NCBI RefSeq assembly: GCF_022836495.1
Contig: NZ_BQXM01000007.1
Location: 1 to 64,000 of the forward strand
DNA: 64,000 nt
Direction of reading: 5' to 3'
Origin: Desulforhabdus sp. TSK
Lineage (GTDB): Bacteria; Desulfobacterota; Syntrophobacteria; Syntrophobacterales; Syntrophobacteraceae
Part shown: in pieces, positions 52,150-60,883 of the stretch
Numbering within the stretch: position 1 is the stretch's first letter
How the letters are laid out: each line of letters opens with the position of its first letter
Position numbers and translations under genes: made by a program
The notes under the pieces: model-generated
What the model was told of the DNA's origin: nothing
Seen by the model: the letters and a program-made list of their open reading frames with translations, nothing else
Database searches by the model: none

Positions 52150-52824
52150 GTGGAGATGGCTCCTCGCAGCACATTCATTAAACTGGAAGATGAAAAACAG
52201 CAGCGCATTCTGGACACGGCCGTGGATGAATTTGCCGACCACGGATTCAAGCAGGCCAGCGTGAACCGCATCGTGCAGAAGCTCGGCATTGCCAAGGGAT
52301 CCATCTTTCAATACTTTGGCACCAAAGAAGGACTTTTCAATTTCATCTTCAACCATGCTGTCGAACTGGTGCGGCAGTCCCTCCGCCAGGTGAAGCAGGA
52401 GACGGCGGAAGCGGATTTTTTCGAGCGCATCGAAGAGAGCGTCATGGCGGGCGTTCGCTTCATCCGGAAGCATCCCAAAATTTACCGCATCTACCTCAAA
52501 ATGATTTTCCAGGAAGATTTCCCCCTGCGGACGGAATTTCTCCAGCAGGTGCATCTCTTTTCAGCGGAATACCTCAAACCCCTTGTGGAAAGGGGAGTGG
52601 CCCGCGGGGAGCTTCGACCGGAGCTGAACGTCGACCTGGCCGTCTTCTTCCTGGATGCCCTCATGGACCGTTTCCTCCAAGCCCACTGCGTCTCGTTCCT
52701 CGATGCGGGGGCGGGGCTCTACCAGGCCCCCGAGGAAGTACTGGAAGCAAAAGTGCTGGCGCTCATTGAAATCCTCCAGCAAGGCATGGGAGCACACGGC
52801 CAGCGCCCATCCTTTTATACTTGA
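52150..52824 (+). CDS. TetR/AcrR family transcriptional regulator
   Basis: The GTG at 52150 sits six bases after AGGAG and is preferred; ATG at 52156 is possible. The roughly 224-residue protein has the N-terminal TetR helix-turn-helix (ILDTAVDEFADHGFKQASV, then KLGIAKGSIFQYFGTKEGLF) and an all-helical ligand-binding C-terminal part. It probably binds the perfect palindrome just upstream and represses itself and perhaps the divergent ATP-grasp gene. The closely placed promoter supports autoregulation. Ligand unknown. Confidence 0.9.
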   Translation: MEMAPRSTFIKLEDEKQQRILDTAVDEFADHGFKQASVNRIVQKLGIAKGSIFQYFGTKEGLFNFIFNHAVELVRQSLRQVKQETAEADFFERIEESVMAGVRFIRKHPKIYRIYLKMIFQEDFPLRTEFLQQVHLFSAEYLKPLVERGVARGELRPELNVDLAVFFLDALMDRFLQAHCVSFLDAGAGLYQAPEEVLEAKVLALIEILQQGMGAHGQRPSFYT

Positions 52825-52863
52825 TGAGGTGCAAGACTTTCACTTTGATGTTTCCGTGTTTTT

Positions 52864-52922
52864 TGTAGGAGCGGCATCCTGCCGCGACTGACTTAGCGCC
52901 GCGGCAGGATGCCGCTCCTACA
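52864..52922. repeat. Variant GTAGGAGCGGCATCCTGC hairpin
   Basis: Same ends as the common hairpin but CATCCTGCCGCG replaces CTTCCAGCCGCG in both arms. The compensating change keeps the stem perfect, showing that base pairing is what is conserved. Confidence 0.9.
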
Positions 52923-53036
52923 AAAATGAAGTTTTCAATCCTTAATGCGTATAGATGCCGTCTTCTTCACTTCTGTCCTCGCCGGCGCCGGATGCCCGGC
53001 CGCTGATTGCTTACCACCAAGGAGCACACGATCAAG

Positions 53037-54143
53037 ATGTTGGATTCCAAAAGTTATGAAAGGCTGGGTCTGGGGGCGATCTGCCAGAAGGTGCTGGAAG
53101 GCCGGCGCCTGGACCGGGAAGACGGCGAGCGCCTTTTCGCCTGCCCCGATGTCGTCGCGGTGGGATCCCTGGCACACCAGGTCCGCACCCGCCTCCACGG
53201 GGATACCGCCTATTATGTCATCAACCAGCATATCAACTATTCCAACATCTGCGTCAATGGATGCCGGTTCTGCGCCTTCCACCGCAAAAAGGACGAGGAA
53301 GGGGCCTTCCAGCTTTCCGAAGCCGACGTCGTGCAAAAGCTCAAGGAGCGTGAGCACCTTCCCCTCACGGAAGTGCATATTGTGGGGGGCTGCCATCCCG
53401 ATCTGCCTTTTTCCTATTTTGAAGGGATCCTCGGCAAGGTCAAGGAGTTTCGACCCCAAGCTTACCTGAAAGCCTTCACGGCTGTGGAAATCGCTCATTT
53501 TGCACGAAACGAAGGGATCTCCACACAGGAGGTCCTGCTCCGCCTGAAGGCCGCAGGCCTGGACATGATGCCGGGGGGAGGCGCCGAAATCTTCAGCCCG
53601 CGCATCCGAAGCCTGCTCTGCCCTGAAAAGCTGAGCGGCGAAAGCTGGTTGAACATCATGCGGGAAGCTCACCGGATGGGAATCAAGACCAATGCCACCA
53701 TGCTCTACGGGCACGTTGAAACCGTGGGCGAGCGCCTGGAGCATCTCATGGCCCTGCGCGAGCTGCAGGACGAAACCGGAGGGTTTGTCTGCTTCATCCC
53801 TCTTCCCTTTCAGAAGTCCAACAACCAGGTCCAGGGTGTCGCAGGCTCCACGGGTGTGGAAGATCTCAAAAACATGGCGGTCAGCCGACTCATGCTCGAC
53901 AATATTCCGCACCTCAAAGCCTACTGGGTCATGCTCACGGTGAAGCTGGCCCAGGTGGCCCTCTATTTCGGCGCCGACGATTTCGACGGGACCATCGTGG
54001 AGGAAAAGATCGGGCATATGGCCGGAGCCGAATCCGAACAGGCCCTCACACGTGCGGGGTTGGAGCGGATCATCCGCGAAGGAGGCTTCCAGCCGGTGGA
54101 GCGCAACTGCTTTTTTGAAAGAGTACATATTGCAAACGGATAA
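53037..54143 (+). CDS. mqnE: Aminofutalosine synthase MqnE
   Basis: A 368-residue radical SAM enzyme with the CX3CX2C cluster motif in NICVNGCRFCAF, VGGCHPDLPFSYF, the MqnE-typical FTAVEIAHFAR and the shared PGGGAEIF. It joins 3-enolpyruvyl-benzoate and SAM to make aminofutalosine in the futalosine menaquinone route. ATG at 53037 follows AAGGAG at 12 bases; an upstream TTG lacks any site. The last codons and stop overlap the left end of a 143-bp repeat element at 54128, so the C-terminal residues HIANG are encoded by repeat sequence. Confidence 0.92.
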   Translation: MLDSKSYERLGLGAICQKVLEGRRLDREDGERLFACPDVVAVGSLAHQVRTRLHGDTAYYVINQHINYSNICVNGCRFCAFHRKKDEEGAFQLSEADVVQKLKEREHLPLTEVHIVGGCHPDLPFSYFEGILGKVKEFRPQAYLKAFTAVEIAHFARNEGISTQEVLLRLKAAGLDMMPGGGAEIFSPRIRSLLCPEKLSGESWLNIMREAHRMGIKTNATMLYGHVETVGERLEHLMALRELQDETGGFVCFIPLPFQKSNNQVQGVAGSTGVEDLKNMAVSRLMLDNIPHLKAYWVMLTVKLAQVALYFGADDFDGTIVEEKIGHMAGAESEQALTRAGLERIIREGGFQPVERNCFFERVHIANG

Positions 54144-54268
54144 CATCCTAAATTATTGACAATCCTGTAGGAGCGGCTTCCAGCCGCGATAAAAATGCCC
54201 GACTCCCAATAGAATCGCGGCTGGAAGCCGCTCCTACGAAAGTCAAGATTATAACCGTTCGCAGTATA
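54128..54268. repeat. 143-bp-type element with terminal inverted repeats, copy 4
   Basis: The left end (CATATTGCAAACGG) is inside the 3' end of mqnE and the right end is CCGTTCGCAGTATA. The central hairpin is at 54166-54237. This is the only copy overlapping a coding end. Confidence 0.8.
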
Positions 54269-54305
54269 ACCCGGGGGCTGTCTTGCTGCCTGCAGAAAGA
54301 TCGTC

Positions 54306-55373
54306 ATGACACTCGCCAACACCCTTGCAAAAACCCCTTCCCGGCAGCGTCTCCAGGTGGACAAAGCCTGGGGGCTGTACCAGGAAGCCGATTTCCATGT
54401 GCTGGGGCATCTGGCCCATGAAAAGCGCTTGGAAAAGCATCCGGAGCCTGAAGTCACCTACGTGGTGGACCGGAATATCAACTATTCCAATATTTGCGCC
54501 TGCGGCTGCCGCTTTTGCGCCTTCTTCCGCCCGCCGGGCCACCCGGAAGGGTATGTGCTTTCCCGGGAGGAGCTGGGCCAAAAAATAGAAGAAACCCTCA
54601 GCCTTGGAGGCACGCAGATTCTCATGCAGGGGGGCCATCACCCGGACCTTCCCCTGGCGTTTTATGAAGAGATGCTGCGCTTCATCAAGACCCATTATCC
54701 CATTCACATCCATGCGTTCTCTCCGCCCGAGATCGTCTATTTCAGCAGGCTGGAAGGGGTGGGGGTTTCAACAGTCATCCAACGGCTTCGAGCCGCGGGT
54801 CTCGATTCCATCCCCGGAGGCGGGGCTGAAATTCTGGTGGACGAAGTGCGCCGGAGGGTAAGCCCCAACAAGTGCAGCTCCGTAGAATGGCTGGACGTGA
54901 TGGAGGAAGCACATCGACAGGGGCTCCGCACCACGGCCACCATGATGTTCGGGCATGAAGAGACGCCACGCCAGCGACTGGAGCATCTCTTCGCCCTGCG
55001 GGATCTTCAGGATCGCACGGGGGGCTTTACGGCGTTCATTCCCTGGGCCTTTCAGCCGGGGAACACCGCCATCCAGAGGGCTTCGGCGGAAGCGCCCGTG
55101 GCCTACCTCCGCCTCCTCGCCGTGTCCCGCCTCGTTCTCGACAACTTCGACAACATCCAGGCCTCCTGGGTCACCATGGGCCCCAAAGTGGCGCAGCTTG
55201 CGCTCCATTTCGGAGCCAACGATTTCGGCTCCACCATGATCGAAGAGAACGTGGTGGCGGCAGCGGGAGTCTCTTTCCGCCTCTCCATCGAAGAAATCCG
55301 GCGCATCATCGAGGCTGCGGGATTCGAGCCCCGCCAGAGGACCATGGCTTATGAGCGCGTCGTACGCTCCTGA
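54306..55373 (+). CDS. mqnC: Cyclic dehypoxanthine futalosine synthase MqnC
   Basis: A 355-residue radical SAM enzyme with CX3CX2C in ICACGCRFCAF (one extra Cys within the loop), ILMQGGHHPDLPL, IHAFSPPEIVYFSR and PGGGAEILVDEVR, as in MqnC. It closes dehypoxanthine futalosine to the cyclic form. The sequence resembles mqnE throughout but has the MqnC-specific MQGG and AFSPPEI motifs. It overlaps the amidohydrolase gene by 23 bases. Start by ATG at 54306, with AGAAAG upstream only. Confidence 0.93.
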   Translation: MTLANTLAKTPSRQRLQVDKAWGLYQEADFHVLGHLAHEKRLEKHPEPEVTYVVDRNINYSNICACGCRFCAFFRPPGHPEGYVLSREELGQKIEETLSLGGTQILMQGGHHPDLPLAFYEEMLRFIKTHYPIHIHAFSPPEIVYFSRLEGVGVSTVIQRLRAAGLDSIPGGGAEILVDEVRRRVSPNKCSSVEWLDVMEEAHRQGLRTTATMMFGHEETPRQRLEHLFALRDLQDRTGGFTAFIPWAFQPGNTAIQRASAEAPVAYLRLLAVSRLVLDNFDNIQASWVTMGPKVAQLALHFGANDFGSTMIEENVVAAAGVSFRLSIEEIRRIIEAAGFEPRQRTMAYERVVRS

Positions 55374-56658
55374 AAACACGACAGGCACAGATGTCACGCT
55401 GCACCGGGCGGCCTGGGTAGTCCCCGTGGGCACCCCGCCCATTGCCAATGGCGCGGTCCTGGTGCAGGGGGATACGATCCTGGCGGTTGGGGGCTATGGT
55501 GAGCTGAAGGGTCCGGCCCCCCACGGCACGGAGCTTCGGGATCACGGCCATGCCGCCCTCATTCCCGCTCTCGTGAATGCACACACGCACCTGGAGCTCT
55601 CGGGGCTTCGGAACCGCATCCCCCTGCCTCAGAAGAGCTTCGGCGCCTGGCTGCAGGAGCTTTTTTCCCAGCGCGCCTCCGCACCATCGACTCCCTTGGA
55701 CGCAGACGTCCGCGCAGGGGAAGAGGAGCTACTGGCCGGCGGGACAGGGCTTTACGGAGACATCGCCAACAGTCCTGTTTTTGAAATGGATTCCCCCACG
55801 AATCCGGCCGGATCCATGAAAGACCCGAGCCTAAAGCTCCCGCACGGCCGCCTGTTCCTGGAAATCCTGGGGTTCGATCGGCAGGAGTTGACCGATGTTG
55901 CGTCGTGTCGAGACCCGCGGTTGATTCCGGCCTTTTTATGGGCGGCTGAAGACAACCCCTGCCTGAGTCTTGCGGCGCACGCCTGCTATTCGACGTCAGG
56001 GGAGCTGATCCGCCAGGCTAAGGGCTGGTCCCGCCTTCATGCACGGCCTTTCAGCATCCATGCAGCCGAGCACCCTGAAGAAATGGAATTCCTGCGCACG
56101 GGCAGCGGGTATTGCCGGAGCCTCCTGGAATCCCTGGGGCGCTGGGTCCCCGGGTGGCAGCCCCCCGGCACCACCCCGGTTCAGTACCTGCATCAACTGG
56201 GAGCCCTGGATGCCGGGACCCTGCTGGTGCACCTGGTGCACATGACGGCACCCGACTGGGAAATCCTGGCTCAAGAACACTGTTCCGTCTGTTTCTGCCC
56301 CAGGAGCAACCATTATTTGAACGCGGGGCAGGCCGATATTTCCACGGCTCTCCGCATGGGGCTGGTGGCGGCCCTGGGTACGGACAGTCTGGCCAGCAAC
56401 ACGGATTTGAATCTTTTCGCCGAGGCCGCTTTCGTCCTGGATGCATATCCCGACCTCTCCCCCCATGACGTACTGAAAATGATGACGTGGGGAGGGGCTA
56501 AGGCGCTCCACCACGACACGATCTTCGGAACCATTGAAGCCGGAAAACATGCGGCGCTTCTCGCGGTGACACTCCCTGAAGACTCTTCCCCGTTGAAGCT
56601 CGCCGAGACCATCATCGATGAAGGCAGAAAAGGAGCATGGCAATGGACTCACAGTTGA
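55351..56658 (+). CDS. Amidohydrolase, probable aminofutalosine deaminase
   Basis: A 435-residue metal-dependent hydrolase: LVNAHTHLELSGL (first metal His pair), then SLAAHACYSTSG, FSIHAAEHPEEMEF, and GTDSLASNTDLN with the metal Asp. This is the guanine/adenosine-deaminase-like branch. Between mqnC and mqnA the expected step is removal of the adenine amino group from aminofutalosine to give futalosine, so a deaminase fits. The identity as that enzyme is from context and family, since many amidohydrolases look alike. It overlaps mqnC upstream by 23 bases and mqnA downstream by 22. Confidence 0.8.
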   Translation: MSASYAPENTTGTDVTLHRAAWVVPVGTPPIANGAVLVQGDTILAVGGYGELKGPAPHGTELRDHGHAALIPALVNAHTHLELSGLRNRIPLPQKSFGAWLQELFSQRASAPSTPLDADVRAGEEELLAGGTGLYGDIANSPVFEMDSPTNPAGSMKDPSLKLPHGRLFLEILGFDRQELTDVASCRDPRLIPAFLWAAEDNPCLSLAAHACYSTSGELIRQAKGWSRLHARPFSIHAAEHPEEMEFLRTGSGYCRSLLESLGRWVPGWQPPGTTPVQYLHQLGALDAGTLLVHLVHMTAPDWEILAQEHCSVCFCPRSNHYLNAGQADISTALRMGLVAALGTDSLASNTDLNLFAEAAFVLDAYPDLSPHDVLKMMTWGGAKALHHDTIFGTIEAGKHAALLAVTLPEDSSPLKLAETIIDEGRKGAWQWTHS

Positions 56659-57560
56659 GGGAAGCGCTGCGGTTGGGAAGGATCGGCTATCTCAATGTCC
56701 TGCCCGTTTATTACCCCCTGGAAACGGGAAAGGTCCCTCATTCTTTCGAGATCGTTTCCGGGATTCCATCCCATTTGAATGAGCTCATGGCTCAGGGGGA
56801 ACTGGACCTCAGTCCCGTCTCCTCCATCGAATATGCCCGTCATCCCGAACGGTACTTCATCCTCCCCCATCTCTCCATCAGTTCCCGAAGCAAGCATGAG
56901 GGCGAGGTTCAAAGCGTGCTCCTCCTGAGCCGGCAACCCATCGACAGCCTGGACGGGGAGACGATCTGGGTGAGCACCCAGTCCCACACCTCCGTCGCCC
57001 TCCTGAAAGCTCTTTTTGCTCTTTACCTCGAGAAGCAGGTCCATTTCAAACCTGCAGCCTGCAGTCAGGCCATCGAGGGAGGCGACCACCCGGCAGCCTT
57101 TCTGGCCATCGGCAATGAAGCGCTGCAATTGAGGCAGCATCCCCTCTACCCTTACCACTGGGACCTGGGAAAAGCCTGGTTCGACTGGACCGGGCTGCCC
57201 TTCGTTTTCGCCCTCTGGGTGATTCAAAGGAAGGCTGTCGAAAGATGGAACGGTCGCCTGGACCCCGCCGTCCGCGGCCTCCTTTCCGCCAAGGAGTGGG
57301 GACTTGCGCACCTGGATGAGATCTGCAATCAGGCTGCGGGCGAGGGCATTCTCGGAATCCGCAAGCTTCACGACTATTACGATCATCTCGGCTACGATCT
57401 CCAGGGAGAGGAGCAAAGGTCCCTTGAGCTCTTCTACAGCTGCCTGCACCGGGTGGGAGAAGTGGATGCGGTTCCGGAGCTCCATCTTTATTCGCCGACA
57501 GTCTCTCCGGTACGGGAGGAGCCTGCCGTCCGGCCGACTGAACTGAGGGCGGAGTGGTGA
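56637..57560 (+). CDS. mqnA: Chorismate dehydratase MqnA
   Basis: A 307-residue protein with the MqnA pattern: LGRIGYLNVLPVYYPLE, a GIPSHLNELMAQGELDLSPV segment, and WVSTQSHTSVALLKALF. The fold resembles periplasmic binding proteins, but the enzyme works in the cytoplasm, dehydrating chorismate to 3-enolpyruvyl-benzoate, the entry step of the futalosine pathway. It overlaps the amidohydrolase gene by 22 bases, consistent with one operon. A gap of 33 bp leads to the aldolase gene. Confidence 0.94.
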   Translation: MAMDSQLREALRLGRIGYLNVLPVYYPLETGKVPHSFEIVSGIPSHLNELMAQGELDLSPVSSIEYARHPERYFILPHLSISSRSKHEGEVQSVLLLSRQPIDSLDGETIWVSTQSHTSVALLKALFALYLEKQVHFKPAACSQAIEGGDHPAAFLAIGNEALQLRQHPLYPYHWDLGKAWFDWTGLPFVFALWVIQRKAVERWNGRLDPAVRGLLSAKEWGLAHLDEICNQAAGEGILGIRKLHDYYDHLGYDLQGEEQRSLELFYSCLHRVGEVDAVPELHLYSPTVSPVREEPAVRPTELRAEW

Positions 57561-57593
57561 GATAACGAGACCTTTGGCAGGAAAACGAAAATC

Positions 57594-58451
57594 ATGACTG
57601 GAAAGACTCTTCGTTTGAAACGTTTTTTTACATCTCGCGATGGCCGGGTCGTCCTCTTTCCCCTGGACCACGGGGTGACCTGCGGCCCCATGCAGGGACT
57701 GCAGCAGATGGACCGCGTAATCCGCATGGGGGTCCAGGGGCGTGTAGACGGAGTGGTCCTGCATAAGGGCATGATGGGCTTTCTGGACTCCGTTTCACCT
57801 CCACTCCCCGGAATCTTCATGCACCTTTCGGGCAGCACACAACTGGGGGAGGATCCTCACTGGAAGGTCCTGGTGGGAACGGTGGAGGAAGCCTTGCGGC
57901 GGGGCGCAGACGGAGTGTCCGTCCATGTCAATCTCGGGGGCACGCGGGAGCCCGATATGCTCCGCGACCTGGGCAGGGTGGGAGAGGCCTGCGCCGCTTG
58001 GCAGCTTCCTCTTCTGGTAATGGTTTATGTACGGGGAGAGAAGATCCCTTCACCGGCCCCCGACACGGCCATTGCCCATGCGGCAAGGGTTGCGGCTGAA
58101 CTGGGTGCCGACATCATCAAGATCCCGGCACCTTCGGAGGGCAGTATACTGAGGGAAATCACCGAGAGCCTGCCCGTTCCCATTGTGGTGGCAGGCGGAA
58201 GCAAGGCGCGGGAAACATTCCCATTTCTCCAACACCTGGAGAAGACCCTGGAGGCGGGAGCCCGGGGTGTGGCCATCGGGCGGAATGTCTTTCAGCATGA
58301 CCAGCCGGAGGCGCTCCTCAGGGCCGTTCACCGTATCGTCCATCGCGGCTTCAGTGCCGCCCGGGCGTGGGAGGAGTTTTCCCGCGATCCCTGCGAAGGC
58401 CTGTCTGCAAATTCGAACCTGGCAGTACGTCAAAGAACTTCTGCCGGGTAA
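57594..58451 (+). CDS. ADH-synthase-like class I aldolase (DeoC/FbaB family)
   Basis: A 285-residue TIM-barrel protein with the signature FPLDHGVTCGP, a MHLSGSTQLGEDP block and the Schiff-base Lys region ADIIKIPAPS, followed by IVVAGGSKARE and GVAIGRNVFQ. These match 2-amino-3,7-dideoxy-D-threo-hept-6-ulosonate synthase, which starts the archaeal-type dehydroquinate route, and its relatives among class I fructose-bisphosphate aldolases. Placed directly after mqnA, it may increase supply of chorismate for menaquinone; this is inference. No partner DHQ synthase II gene is in the window. Confidence 0.75.
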   Translation: MTGKTLRLKRFFTSRDGRVVLFPLDHGVTCGPMQGLQQMDRVIRMGVQGRVDGVVLHKGMMGFLDSVSPPLPGIFMHLSGSTQLGEDPHWKVLVGTVEEALRRGADGVSVHVNLGGTREPDMLRDLGRVGEACAAWQLPLLVMVYVRGEKIPSPAPDTAIAHAARVAAELGADIIKIPAPSEGSILREITESLPVPIVVAGGSKARETFPFLQHLEKTLEAGARGVAIGRNVFQHDQPEALLRAVHRIVHRGFSAARAWEEFSRDPCEGLSANSNLAVRQRTSAG

Positions 58452-58514
58452 GACAACACCCCCTACCCCGCGAAACATAACTGACAGAGCACTGGCCTGG
58501 AGAGGAACGACGCG

Positions 58515-59096
58515 TTGAAACGAAAGAACCTGGTGGTAGCCATTACCGGAGCGAGCGGCGCCCCCTACGCCCGGGCCCTTCTTCGCGCTCTCCCCACCGA
58601 AGACCTGCAGATCCACCTGGTGGCTTCAAGCGCAGGGAAACTGGTCTATGGCATTGAAATCGGAACACCGCTGGAAGAAGACCTTCCCCCGGGTATCCGC
58701 ATCTACGACGAAAAAGATTTCACCGCTCCCATTGCCAGCGGCTCTTACCCCACGGAAGGCATGGTCATCGTTCCCTGCACCATGGGGACAGTGGCGGGCA
58801 TCGCCAACGGCATTTCGCAGAACCTGATTCATCGCGCAGCCGATGTGTGTCTGAAAGAAGGGCGTCGCATGGTCATCGTGCCCCGCGAGACCCCTCTCAG
58901 CCGCATACACCTGACCAACATGCTTCGCATTGTCGAGAGCGGCGGGATCATTCTACCGCCCATGCCCGGCTTTTACCACCGCCCCAAGACCATCGACGAG
59001 CTGGTTCATTTCGTCGTCGCTCGCATCCTGGAGCAGTTCCACATCCCCCAGGATCTCGTTCCACCCTGGAGCCCGGAAACCGTACAGATGCCTTAG
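58515..59096 (+). CDS. ubiX: Flavin prenyltransferase, UbiX family
   Basis: A 193-residue flavoprotein with VVAITGASGAPYARALL at the start, PCTMGTVAGIANGISQNLI and a PRETPLSRIHLTNMLRI block, as in UbiX/Pad1. It prenylates FMN to the cofactor of UbiD-type decarboxylases. In futalosine-pathway organisms such a pair removes the naphthoate carboxyl group; a UbiD gene is not in the window. The start is TTG at 58515 behind AGAGGA; no better start fits the length. Confidence 0.92.
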   Translation: MKRKNLVVAITGASGAPYARALLRALPTEDLQIHLVASSAGKLVYGIEIGTPLEEDLPPGIRIYDEKDFTAPIASGSYPTEGMVIVPCTMGTVAGIANGISQNLIHRAADVCLKEGRRMVIVPRETPLSRIHLTNMLRIVESGGIILPPMPGFYHRPKTIDELVHFVVARILEQFHIPQDLVPPWSPETVQMP

Positions 59097-59125
59097 GCAG
59101 CTCACAAATAATAGAGTACCAGAAC

Positions 59126-59199
59126 TGTAGGAGCGGCTTCCAGCCGCGACATCGGAGAAGCCGCCATGCGCTTGGTCGCGGCTGGAAGCCGCTCCTACA
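59126..59199. repeat. GTAGGAGCGGCTTCCAGC hairpin
   Basis: Perfect arms around a 28-base loop, between the convergent ubiX and AICAR formyltransferase genes, where it could stop transcription from both sides. Confidence 0.9.
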
Positions 59200-59240
59200 A
59201 AGCAAACCACCCTTTGGTAGGTTATTTCTTTGGAGTTGCC

Positions 59241-60527
59241 TTAGTGCTTGAAGGCCCTCTGCCCGGTCAACATCATGGTCACGTCGGATTCGTTGCAGGC
59301 TTCGATGACTTCCCAATCCCGCATGGAGCCACCCGGCTGCACGACGGCGGAAATTCCCTGCCGGATGCCCACATCGATGCCGTCCCGGAAGGGAAAGAAG
59401 GCATCCGAAACCATGGCCGCCCCCGTCAGCCCGCCGTTGGCTGCCCTGGTTTCCTCATCGATCTCCTGTTTTTGATCCAGGGGACGCCCTCCCTTTTCAA
59501 TCGCCAGTTCCAGCTCTTTGTAGGACATCTGGTAGCGGTCATGACAGAGGGCATCGGCAAACTTCTGATACGCCTTGTAAACGGCTATTTCCGCCACTCC
59601 CACACGGTCCTGCTCCCCGGTGCCGATTCCCACGGTGCAGCCGTCTTTCACATAAAGCACTGAATTGGATGTCACCCCCTGCTCCACAAACCATCCGAAC
59701 AGGAGATCCTCCATTTCACGCGGAGTGGGCTCGCGTTGAATTCGATAGGTTTTTCCCTCGTGGACAACCTCTGCCCGCTTGAGATCCCCGGCTTTCAGCA
59801 CCTTATTGAGGGGGGACTGCTGCACAATCAATCCGCCATCCATGAGGGACTTGAAGTCCACGAAACGGCGTGAGACAAAATCCGTCAATTGATGAATTTT
59901 GCTGATCTGGATGATGCGAAGATTGGCCCGCTGTTTCAAAAAATCCAGCGCACCTTCTTCGTAGTCCGGCGCAGCAACCACCTCGAGGTAATTTTGAGAA
60001 ACCAGGGCCGCCGTTTCCTTGTCCATGGGCCTGTTGAGTACCAGGCAGCCGCCGAAGGCTGCAATACGGTCGGCTCGGTTGGCTCGGAAGTAAGCGTCCG
60101 ACAGCGTGCTGCCGTAGGCAGCTCCGCAGGGATTGTTATGCTTCAGGATGACCGCTGCGGGCTTCCCCATGAGATACTTTAGAATATTCAGTCCATTATC
60201 CAGGTCTGTCAGATTCGTTTTACCGGGGTGTTTGCCTTCCTGGAGCATGTCTTCCTCGCGGATTGCGCTCACGAGTCCGTTGCCCGGATCGATGAACCTG
60301 CATCCCCCCAGGCTGAGATTTCCGCCGATCAATTCGTACAAAGCGGCTTCCTGCCCCGGGTTCTCCCCATAGCGCAGTCCCTTTTCTATGAGCTCCCCTT
60401 TGGCATCGGGGAATTTCCAGGTGCGCTTCCTGTACTTCAGTTCCTGATCCCCGAAACGGATGCTGAGAGAGTCCGGGAAATGGTCTTCCATAACCGTACG
60501 GTACATTTTCTTGAGATCGTCAGCCAT
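59241..60527 (-). CDS. AICAR formyltransferase without IMP cyclohydrolase domain
   Basis: The start at 60527 follows GGAGGAGACCCT and gives 428 residues. The protein has the PurH transformylase features: LRYGENPGQEAALYE, the Lys-His catalytic motif in AVILKHNNPCGAA, and EVVAAPDYEEGALDFLK. The N-terminal MGS-like IMP cyclohydrolase domain of normal PurH (about 200 residues) is absent, so this enzyme adds the formyl group from 10-formyl-THF to AICAR only. Another gene must close the ring to IMP. Its own promoter lies in the gap next to a composite repeat. Confidence 0.9.
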   Translation of the reverse strand: MADDLKKMYRTVMEDHFPDSLSIRFGDQELKYRKRTWKFPDAKGELIEKGLRYGENPGQEAALYELIGGNLSLGGCRFIDPGNGLVSAIREEDMLQEGKHPGKTNLTDLDNGLNILKYLMGKPAAVILKHNNPCGAAYGSTLSDAYFRANRADRIAAFGGCLVLNRPMDKETAALVSQNYLEVVAAPDYEEGALDFLKQRANLRIIQISKIHQLTDFVSRRFVDFKSLMDGGLIVQQSPLNKVLKAGDLKRAEVVHEGKTYRIQREPTPREMEDLLFGWFVEQGVTSNSVLYVKDGCTVGIGTGEQDRVGVAEIAVYKAYQKFADALCHDRYQMSYKELELAIEKGGRPLDQKQEIDEETRAANGGLTGAAMVSDAFFPFRDGIDVGIRQGISAVVQPGGSMRDWEVIEACNESDVTMMLTGQRAFKH

Positions 60528-60635
60528 AGGGTCTCCTCCGTCAATGAAAAAAGCCTGCTTCATTTCCATGTTTCTTGTAGGGCAGTATCCCGCAGGAAAT
60601 CAAATCAAAATTTCTATGCGCCGTCCATCGCTACT

Positions 60636-60883
60636 GAGCAGGGCAATCGCATCAAATCCTGGCACCTCCGCAGACCTGAGATCTGGACGACTCGTTTTCT
60701 TTGTAGGAGCGGCTTCCAGCCGCGACTTATTTTTGTCGCGGCTGGAAGCCGCTCCTACAAAAGCCAGGTTGCCACTCATCAACACTACAGTGGAAGCATG
60801 GGCATGAAATGCATCACTCCCATTGTCCGGGCCGATGGATTGCCTTTTGCCTCATGTCAACATCGGTTTCGTGCGATTGCCCT
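60636..60883. repeat. About 250-bp composite repeat, copy B
   Basis: Ends GAGCAGGGCAATCGCATCAA and CGTGCGATTGCCCT are inverted. The GTAGGAGCGG hairpin is at 60702-60759. Left and right thirds align with copy A at 32151 despite substitutions. Confidence 0.75.
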
